From positions 75,778 through 139,777 of the forward strand of contig CAZMGY010000012.1 of NCBI GenBank assembly GCA_964565945.1: DNA of 64,000 nt. The letters run 5' to 3'. The stretch is from CAZMGY01 sp964565945 [NCBI: uncultured bacterium]. GTDB taxonomy: Bacteria; GCA-001730085. Below are positions 55,601-61,494 of the stretch, in pieces; positions within the stretch are counted from its first letter, which is position 1; every line of letters starts with the position of its first letter. Position numbers and translations under genes: made by a program. Below the pieces are notes generated by a model. That model saw only the letters and a list, made by a program, of their open reading frames with translations, was not told where the DNA came from and did not search any database.

Positions 55601-57641
55601 AGGTGAATTAGAGCCGCCCCAGTCTTTTTATATGTCTCAAGTACAATTTAATCCCCATACGGGAGAACCTGTGTTGAATGCCATTCGTATGATTCAAAAA
55701 ATGCGTGAGTTGCGGTATGACAAAGAAAAGCCCTCTGACATTATCATTTTTGGAGAATTATCGCTAACGGGTTATGCTGTGGCGGATCTCTTTAATGATC
55801 CTCATTTTATGGAAGATGTTGTGATTGCTCAGCAAATGGTACGTGATGCGGCCAAAAAAATGGGTGTAGCTGTTCGATTGAGTATGCCCGTTCAAAATAA
55901 ACGCAAAACCGAAGTGACAGGAGGTAAAAGTAAGGCGATTGGTCTTTGGACCTATGTTCCCAAAGGACATGCCAAAATGCGTGCTTACGAGCACACACAG
56001 TATAAAGTGCTGCTCCCAACGTATAATGAGATGAATGAGTTTCGTTGGTTTAATCCAGGTGAACAAGATGACCTTAATATTCCAGTGGTTGATTTGATTA
56101 AGCCTGAATATACCAGTGAATCCTACAAAAATTGGGCCTGTGAAATTTGTGAGGATGGGTGGAATGGTGTGACAGTGGATCCCGATGAACGTATTTACCC
56201 TAACAATCCGACGGAGTTTGCTTACAAGAATGGGGCACAAATTTTGTTTAACCATTCGGCTAGTCCTTACTATTTAGGTAAATTCCGTAAAGCAACGGTG
56301 CCTACTTTTACTGATATCAGTCGTTTTTACAACCAACCGATGTTTTTCACCAATATTGTTGGTGAAGAAAATGGCGTATTCTTCGATGGCCAATCAATGG
56401 TGATCAATTCCCAAGGAGAGATTGTTTCTTTGCTTAAAGCTTTTGAAGAAGATGCGGTCACTTTTGATCTTAATCGTATTGATAAGATGACTCCTGTGAG
56501 CAAAAAAGAGCTAGATGAAAAGTTTGCTTGGGATCACAAGCAAGGTGTCGAAGAAAACCCTTGGGACGAAATGCTGCCTTTTAGCCGCCAGCATATTCGT
56601 GATTATGCACACAAAAGAGGGATGTGGAAGAACCCTTCCCTTAAGGTTTCTTTGAGCAAAAAAGATTTAGGCTTTTTTGCTCAGTCCAAACTTGTGAAGA
56701 AATATATTGATAATGTCGAACATCGATACAACAATGCACGTAAAGGGTTTGTGATGGAATTTGATGGAAGTCCTAATGCTGTTTTGGCAGCTAAGCTGTT
56801 GGGTAATGCTTTAAAAGGTGAGGTTTCTTTGGTGGCTGTTCTTCATATGGATGGTATCTCTGATAGGCTTAAAATGTACCAAAAACGCTTTTTGATAAAT
56901 CTTGGATTCCGTATAATCGACAACATTTACGAAAACTTGCGTATGGAGACTATGAAGCTAGCTAAGTCTGGCTTTGTTAGAGTATCGACATACAGCATGA
57001 ACGAGTTTTTGCTTGGTAGTCACGATGACGATAATAAGGCTTGGCCATTGCTTGCTTCGTTCACAGATACTCAAATACGGGACTTTTTGGACTATTTTGA
57101 TAAAACCACCCAAAGTGGTCAGTTGCCATACTTGCGATTGGATTCAAAAATCAAAGTTTTGTTTTCGGAACTTACCGATCATGTTTTAGAATGTATGATG
57201 CGTCACTCAAACCGTGGTTATCAATCGATCATTAGCAAATCTTACGAAAAGTCCATGGAGATTCTTAAAGAATTATCTACCTTAGTGATTGAGGTGAAAG
57301 ATGATAGTCCTTTTGCTCGTTTTAAAGATAGCTTAAATACTTTGGAAAAATGTGAAGATGTGTATGTACGTTTAATTCAAAAATTGGTCAGAGATATTGA
57401 GGCAACCGAAGGTTTGCGCAACCGTTTTAATTCAGTTCAGTACACTAAGAATTCCTCAACACTCCACAACCGCCCCCTAGGTGATCTTTGGATGGTGGAT
57501 CCAGACTTGCGCATTTTAGATGAATTTCGTAGCTACAAAAAAAAGCTAGAGGCAGAGAATGACTTGCAAATCCTGCGTCGTGTTTCACAAGCCTTCGATA
57601 TTTCTAGGGGAACATCCACACCTACTAACTATGCGGCCTAA
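52695..57641 (+). CDS. Polytopic membrane protein fused to nitrilase/NAD-synthetase-like half
   Basis: A 1,648-residue protein. After a signal-like segment (5-26), five tandem membrane modules (about 103-193, 233-325, 374-455, 505-591, 635-732), each of roughly four helices, give about 20 passes. Residues about 810-1300 resemble the nitrilase glutaminase domain of glutamine-dependent NAD synthetase: Glu1021 ('FGELSLTGY'), Lys1104 before 'LLPTYNE', and Cys1152 ('ICEDGW') match the catalytic triad. Residues about 1335-1500 resemble the synthetase domain, but the SGGxDSA PP-loop reads 'FDGSPNA' (1356-1362). ATP-dependent amidation may therefore be lost. The true substrate and purpose of the membrane half are unknown. 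Confidence 0.75.
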   Translation: MCYKNILSFIIVQFYLVGVWGEAHAYTSDTRSQVVQKIPDTLATPSLFAPHNIEAEVNALTSQALGAQSRKKKEISSKKKVNIKRSPKTRYQRGQVRSFAVINATQKVFFIILLFAAYWLITVSAWAPLGLLIVAALLLTPILASMVVKDKDIFAGFLIVVGLIVLGTGFALLPTVLPYIGMLIVAIGVIYYLQYMKTSHLIGESQAVNQDGLYEYSKKESLYESLAEPKDPMIPAISLIIEALLGAILLVGIHLFPIATLVAVVILGAILALGRSKDLSKIKKVYLVLAGICLLATVAVVMIPGVSLLWLLPPATGALTFLLGYIRVKGSEKFISDDLKKESEQLIDEALDINRRLPTGQERRLELIRTNIYRTLFNLVLIATVVWSLVALNWIAFLIILGAASMSFLAVQDQAKYIYGFMLVGAIAFGIVAAILLPMSYLMVAGAVFALTVLFWINHKDRDSSLEVNSNSHQIDALTSAMLRDGRRDFSKQPGKSYFAVRTAVTWENLLVAFLIAGVIWAINASLSWGLIPILFFVLLLAWEKVSNSQISMFYLLLVPASLIILGVGAVLASPVTIFIGITLFAMGGLFYVYDRQMGGQVTDPKEHPDNPLNNHLFFRVFRDGIREGQTTSGRLVAMGLIAGVILMGTLYWAMASTALTWMGFSVMPLLILVFILLFLPLLDRDQQARKAMKDYDKILLLFGAFVLIVGVIVSIDILMLMGGALLATALLYIVYRMKRDPDLKMDNKFKELQEYKPKGVVNRELVDIIDKPEKDNPSLQKVQHVIRGANRKALEHLQHKYRINSQEVEAYKDWGHHFPITEDSLVFAGEIGPIIVEGKKQRTFRFLPALGNGRISLNGDNPEHYVAGQEFVIGADDLSKKRVLYHDFWKGWFKLNHFKATEEQMKEYLLMWFKREAKYLQEIGDSKDYGQGLVFAGNIKGQVGEFILEGHENINAIQKAVHRRADKGGELEPPQSFYMSQVQFNPHTGEPVLNAIRMIQKMRELRYDKEKPSDIIIFGELSLTGYAVADLFNDPHFMEDVVIAQQMVRDAAKKMGVAVRLSMPVQNKRKTEVTGGKSKAIGLWTYVPKGHAKMRAYEHTQYKVLLPTYNEMNEFRWFNPGEQDDLNIPVVDLIKPEYTSESYKNWACEICEDGWNGVTVDPDERIYPNNPTEFAYKNGAQILFNHSASPYYLGKFRKATVPTFTDISRFYNQPMFFTNIVGEENGVFFDGQSMVINSQGEIVSLLKAFEEDAVTFDLNRIDKMTPVSKKELDEKFAWDHKQGVEENPWDEMLPFSRQHIRDYAHKRGMWKNPSLKVSLSKKDLGFFAQSKLVKKYIDNVEHRYNNARKGFVMEFDGSPNAVLAAKLLGNALKGEVSLVAVLHMDGISDRLKMYQKRFLINLGFRIIDNIYENLRMETMKLAKSGFVRVSTYSMNEFLLGSHDDDNKAWPLLASFTDTQIRDFLDYFDKTTQSGQLPYLRLDSKIKVLFSELTDHVLECMMRHSNRGYQSIISKSYEKSMEILKELSTLVIEVKDDSPFARFKDSLNTLEKCEDVYVRLIQKLVRDIEATEGLRNRFNSVQYTKNSSTLHNRPLGDLWMVDPDLRILDEFRSYKKKLEAENDLQILRRVSQAFDISRGTSTPTNYAA

Positions 57642-57661
57642 AACCAATCTTTTTGGTAGGT

Positions 57662-59389
57662 TTATCTCAAAGATTGAATTTGATTAAGCGTAGGTCGGTT
57701 AACCGTTCCTTGCAATTGAAGAAGTTGTTGTTGGGTCAAATTTTGCGAGCCGTTAAGACTTTTGGATAATTTGGCGCTGGTTTTAGCTTCGACCTTTTGA
57801 GCTGTGGCTAAGCGAAAAAGAATGTTTTGGTGAGGATCTAGTGTTCCTCGTGACAAAATAACGACATCTTTGTGGCTGATTTTAAGTTCATCGACTTTAA
57901 GACGGTCTTGATTCCAGTGAAATTGAATCTGCATAGCGTTAGGTTGGAGTTTTTGCAAAGAAATCTCGGATTGATCTTCAAAGAGACGCCATAAAGTAGC
58001 ATTGTCTTTGAATTGGACATTTTGTGCCGACAATGAACCTGCTATTTCATAATCCTGAAAGCTCTTTAGAGGAACCTTGATAGTTAAATCCATGTTTGCG
58101 TTGGCCTTAATCGGAACTTGAGGTAACTTTTGCGTGTACAGGCTTACCAGAGAGCCCAAATGAGCTAAAGGAATCTTGGGGGCTTTGATTGACACATGCA
58201 AAGGTTCTAGAGGTTCAATCAAATCCACTGATCCACTGGCTTGAATCTTTTGTTCATGTAGATGAAATTTGAGAGGATGTATAGAAAGAAGCTTATCTTG
58301 GAATCTAAAGTCAGCCGAGGCATAGGTGACAGGCAGTCCATTAATATCCAAAAATCCAGAGGATAACGACCCATCGAGATTAAGTTTTTTGGGCTCAAAT
58401 AAAGGGCCTTGGATCGAGAAAAAAACATCCATCTGGCCTTTAACTTTTAAGGCTTTTAGGGATTGAGGCCAAGCAAAGGGCAAGTTATCTAGAGAAAGGT
58501 TTATGATGTTGGAAAGATCTGCCTCAAGGTGCGTCGTATTGATGGAACCTCGCGAATAAAACTTCAGTTGTTCCCAAGAACCTATAATACTTTTAATGTG
58601 GATCATTTGAGGTTCCACAAGAATATCTCCCTTAAGATTCCAGGCATCTCCCTCGTATTGGCTTTGCAAGTGCCATGAATTATCTATGGTGTTGTTTAGA
58701 GTGAAGGCAACCTTGTGTTTGTTGCGTTGTCCGCTAAGTTCCAAATGCATTTGATGGTTTTGATGCATATTCCAACGCAACTGGCCATTAACCTCGGTCC
58801 ACTTCGTTTGCAAAAGGTTTTGCAGATAGTTGGGACTATTGGGAAAAAAGAGATCGGTGCCTACTGCGCTGTTGTGAAGATCAATCTCGATGTGTTGCCA
58901 ATGCTGATATATTTGGGAGAGAGTTGTGTAAAGGAAGTTTTCAAAATGTTGGGTGAGAGGTGCCAATTGCTTTTGAACACGTTGGAGCCATAGAGGTGCT
59001 AGTTTCGAAGAGGTCGCTGGGGCCAAGAGTGATTGCTGAGTCGTTTGGCTTGTTACCTTAAGTTGGGTCTGTTTGACTGTTAAACTGAGCGTTGTGTTGT
59101 GTTGCCACAACCGCCAAAGGGCTTTATGACCCGTATGGAGACTAGGAATGAACCAGCGAGTTTGAGCTAACTTACCTGTGTGTTGTACCTCGATATTGTT
59201 GAATTCAATGCCCTTGAGAAGGCTAAAGCGCATGCTTTGAACCGAAACGTTAACGTGACTATTTTCAGACATGCGTTGAGACATATGGTTCAGAAAATCT
59301 TGTTGCGACCAAAACAGATTAATGTAGAGGTGAATAAGACCTAAACCCAAAAATAGACTAAGACATATTGCTAAAGCACACTTTTTCAT
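57662..59389 (-). CDS. AsmA-like envelope protein
   Basis: A 575-residue protein with one N-terminal membrane helix ('LAICLSLFLGLGLIHLYI', about 5-22) and a long strand-rich body typical of the AsmA/TamB-type superfamily, for example 'SMRFSLLKGIEFNNIEVQH' and 'IQASGSVDLIEPLEPLHVS'. Such proteins form hydrophobic grooves that are thought to move lipids between the membranes. The open frame extends to an ATG at 59464, but the ATG at 59389 puts the membrane helix at the N-terminus. It is divergent from yebC and convergent with the membrane-fusion gene. Confidence 0.78.
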   Translation of the reverse strand: MKKCALAICLSLFLGLGLIHLYINLFWSQQDFLNHMSQRMSENSHVNVSVQSMRFSLLKGIEFNNIEVQHTGKLAQTRWFIPSLHTGHKALWRLWQHNTTLSLTVKQTQLKVTSQTTQQSLLAPATSSKLAPLWLQRVQKQLAPLTQHFENFLYTTLSQIYQHWQHIEIDLHNSAVGTDLFFPNSPNYLQNLLQTKWTEVNGQLRWNMHQNHQMHLELSGQRNKHKVAFTLNNTIDNSWHLQSQYEGDAWNLKGDILVEPQMIHIKSIIGSWEQLKFYSRGSINTTHLEADLSNIINLSLDNLPFAWPQSLKALKVKGQMDVFFSIQGPLFEPKKLNLDGSLSSGFLDINGLPVTYASADFRFQDKLLSIHPLKFHLHEQKIQASGSVDLIEPLEPLHVSIKAPKIPLAHLGSLVSLYTQKLPQVPIKANANMDLTIKVPLKSFQDYEIAGSLSAQNVQFKDNATLWRLFEDQSEISLQKLQPNAMQIQFHWNQDRLKVDELKISHKDVVILSRGTLDPHQNILFRLATAQKVEAKTSAKLSKSLNGSQNLTQQQLLQLQGTVNRPTLNQIQSLR

Positions 59390-59452
59390 AGCCGTTATTT
59401 TAAAATAATTGCCGTTAATGATCAAGGCTTTTTTGCTATCTAGAGGCTGAGA

Positions 59453-59482
59453 TTGACATGTCATGGGGGTCTTAGCTACAAT
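59453..59482 (+). promoter_or_regulatory. Promoter of yebC-ruvC-ruvA
   Basis: A perfect TTGACA (59453-59458), 18 bp, TACAAT (59477-59482). Start expected near 59489, about 30 bp before the yebC ATG. Confidence 0.85.
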
Positions 59483-59519
59483 GCTCTCTTGGACAAAGTT
59501 ATTGCAGAGGAGTTTTCAT

Positions 59520-60272
59520 ATGTCGGGACATTCCAAGTGGTCGACGATACGTCACAAGAAAGCTGCGATCGATGCCAAACGTGGAAAAATTTTCACCAAA
59601 TTGGTTAAAGAAATCACCGTGGCTGCTAAGCAGGGAGTCGGCGATCTTGATGCTAATCCACGCCTGCGCGCAGCTATTGATGCGGCCAAAGCGCAAAATA
59701 TGCCCACTGATAATATTGAGCGTGCGGTCAAAAAAGGGACAGGTGAACTTGAGGGAGTCGATTATGTTGAAATCACCTATGAGGGTTATGGCCCAGAAGG
59801 AATTGCCATTTTAATAGACGTTTTAACAGATAATAAAAATCGAACCCAACCCGAATTGCGTCTGATTTTCAATAAAAAGAATGGCTCAATTGGAGAGCCT
59901 GGTTCAGTAGGCTGGATGTTTGATGCCAAAGGTTTGATTATTCTGCCTAGTTCAGCTGGTGATGCGGATGAGTTGATGGACATTGTACTCGAAGCTGGTG
60001 CTGAAGATTTTAAACTTGAAGGGGAAGTGTATGAAGTCTTAACCGTTGTTCCTGATTTTGAAAATGTTAAGCAAGCCCTACGCGATAAAAAAATAAGCTG
60101 GGCTGTAGCGGAGCTAACCAAATTGCCTCAAAATACCATTGAAGTGACCAACGAAAGTAAAGCTAAGCAAGTTATGCAATTGCTCGAAGCCTTGGAATAT
60201 CACGATGATGTTCAAAAAGTTTATAGCAATGTTGATATCAGTGATGACATCTTGGCTTCACTAGATTCTTAA
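59520..60272 (+). CDS. yebC: YebC/PmpR family protein
   Basis: A 250-residue protein beginning 'MSGHSKWSTIRHKKAAID', the universal YebC start. 'NMPTDNIERAVKKGTGE' and 'EGYGPEGIAILIDVLTDNKN' are also diagnostic. Members act as transcriptional regulators or, as shown for several bacterial and mitochondrial homologues, help ribosomes through proline-rich stretches. The ATG at 59520 follows a GAGGAG; the in-frame ATG at 59463 lies before the transcription start. The yebC-ruvC-ruvA order is widespread. Confidence 0.97.
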   Translation: MSGHSKWSTIRHKKAAIDAKRGKIFTKLVKEITVAAKQGVGDLDANPRLRAAIDAAKAQNMPTDNIERAVKKGTGELEGVDYVEITYEGYGPEGIAILIDVLTDNKNRTQPELRLIFNKKNGSIGEPGSVGWMFDAKGLIILPSSAGDADELMDIVLEAGAEDFKLEGEVYEVLTVVPDFENVKQALRDKKISWAVAELTKLPQNTIEVTNESKAKQVMQLLEALEYHDDVQKVYSNVDISDDILASLDS

Positions 60273-60283
60273 GCGGAGGCTAA

Positions 60284-60778
60284 ATGCGAATTTTGGGAGT
60301 TGATCCAGGGACTCGTTCGATGGGCTATGGTCTGATTGATGTTCTAGATCGTCGTCAGTTGCGTTCTGTCTGTTATGGGGCTTGGCGTCCTGGGGCAAAA
60401 TTACTTTTGTATCAACGTTTGGGTTGTATCCAACAACAGTTAGAAGCTTTTTTGCAAGAACATCGTCCTGATGTGGTCGTTCTGGAAAAATCATTTTCTG
60501 GGAACAACATTAAAACGGCGATTAACATCGGAGAAGCTCGTGGCGTGGTTTTGAGTATGACGGGACGTTTCGATATAGAGTTAATGGAATATACGCCGAC
60601 CAGTGTTAAAAATGCGATTGTGGGCGCTGGTCGTGCTGGTAAAGAACAAGTTCAGAAAATGGTGGGCATGCTTTTAGGTGTGCATGATACTTTTGAGACC
60701 GATGATGAAAGTGATGCACTGGCCTTAGCAATCACTTATGTACAACGGGAAGGACACAAGATATGTACAACTATATAG
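60284..60778 (+). CDS. ruvC: Holliday-junction resolvase RuvC
   Basis: A 164-residue endonuclease that cuts Holliday junctions symmetrically. The four acidic catalytic residues are placed as expected: Asp7 ('GVDPGT'), Glu68 ('VLEKSF'), Asp141 and Asp144 ('DDESDALALA'). It overlaps ruvA by 16 bases, so the two are coupled. Confidence 0.98.
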   Translation: MRILGVDPGTRSMGYGLIDVLDRRQLRSVCYGAWRPGAKLLLYQRLGCIQQQLEAFLQEHRPDVVVLEKSFSGNNIKTAINIGEARGVVLSMTGRFDIELMEYTPTSVKNAIVGAGRAGKEQVQKMVGMLLGVHDTFETDDESDALALAITYVQREGHKICTTI

Positions 60779-61356
60779 CAGGTAAAGTAGCTGCCAAATA
60801 TCCCGATTGCGTAGTTTTAGATATTCAGGGCATTGGTTATGAATTATTTGTATCGTTCAAAACTTATCAGAAAGTTCCTGATTGCGGGCAATTTATTAAC
60901 CTGTACGTGCATGTGCATTATCGTGAAGATATGCAAAAGCTGTTTGGCTTTGCCACTGAATCCGAAAAAGATCTTTTCCGTTTGATGATTGTCATTTCGG
61001 GTATTGGACCTAAAGTGGCTTTGGCGGCTCTTTCGACTATGGGAGTGGAAGAATTGGAGCAGATTGTTACTCATCAGGATGTTATAGCCCTTACGCGTGT
61101 TCCAGGTATTGGCAAAAAAGTTGCCGAGCGTTTGTTAATGGAGCTTAAGGATAAGATGCATGTCTTACCTTTGGTCAAAGGTGGGTCCGAAAGCGTTTCG
61201 TTAACTCAAATCCAAGAAGATGTGGTGATGGCCCTCATGTCTTTGGGTTACAAAGAGCCGCAGGCACGCAAAACTTTATCTCAGCTCCAAAAAGATCCTG
61301 GCACGCACAATTGGGACTTTCAAGATCTCATGAAAGAATGTTTAGCTCTTGTCTAA
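60763..61356 (+). CDS. ruvA: Holliday-junction DNA helicase subunit RuvA
   Basis: A 197-residue protein that binds the four-way junction and recruits RuvB. An OB-fold domain ('GYELFVSFKTYQ') is followed by helix-hairpin-helix motifs ('MIVISGIGPKVALAAL' and 'ALTRVPGIGKKVAERLL') and the C-terminal RuvB-binding helices ('VVMALMSLGYKEPQARKTL'). ruvB, which often follows, is not in the next 2.6 kb. Confidence 0.98.
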   Translation: MYNYIAGKVAAKYPDCVVLDIQGIGYELFVSFKTYQKVPDCGQFINLYVHVHYREDMQKLFGFATESEKDLFRLMIVISGIGPKVALAALSTMGVEELEQIVTHQDVIALTRVPGIGKKVAERLLMELKDKMHVLPLVKGGSESVSLTQIQEDVVMALMSLGYKEPQARKTLSQLQKDPGTHNWDFQDLMKECLALV

Positions 61357-61390
61357 AAATATAAATTCGGCTATTTTGGTATCTTTTTAA

Positions 61391-61438
61391 TTGAATTACT
61401 ATAGTTTTTTTTTGTATAATATAGGAAAAATAGTAATT
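61391..61438 (+). promoter_or_regulatory. Promoter with flanking operator-like repeat
   Basis: TTGAAT (61391-61396), 18 bp, TATAAT (61415-61420). A perfect 9-bp inverted repeat, AATTACTAT (61394-61402) and ATAGTAATT (61430-61438), brackets the -10, spanning from the -35 to the expected start site. Confidence 0.65.
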
Positions 61439-61494
61439 TATTCAGAAATTTAACAAAACTAGAAACAAGTAAACTTAAAAGGAACCCCTAAATT

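Noticed and set aside
57640-57663. Short AAACC/GGTTT and ACCAA/TTGGT repeats between convergent genes
   Set aside because: Five-base stems that compete with each other and no U-tract; too weak to call a terminator.
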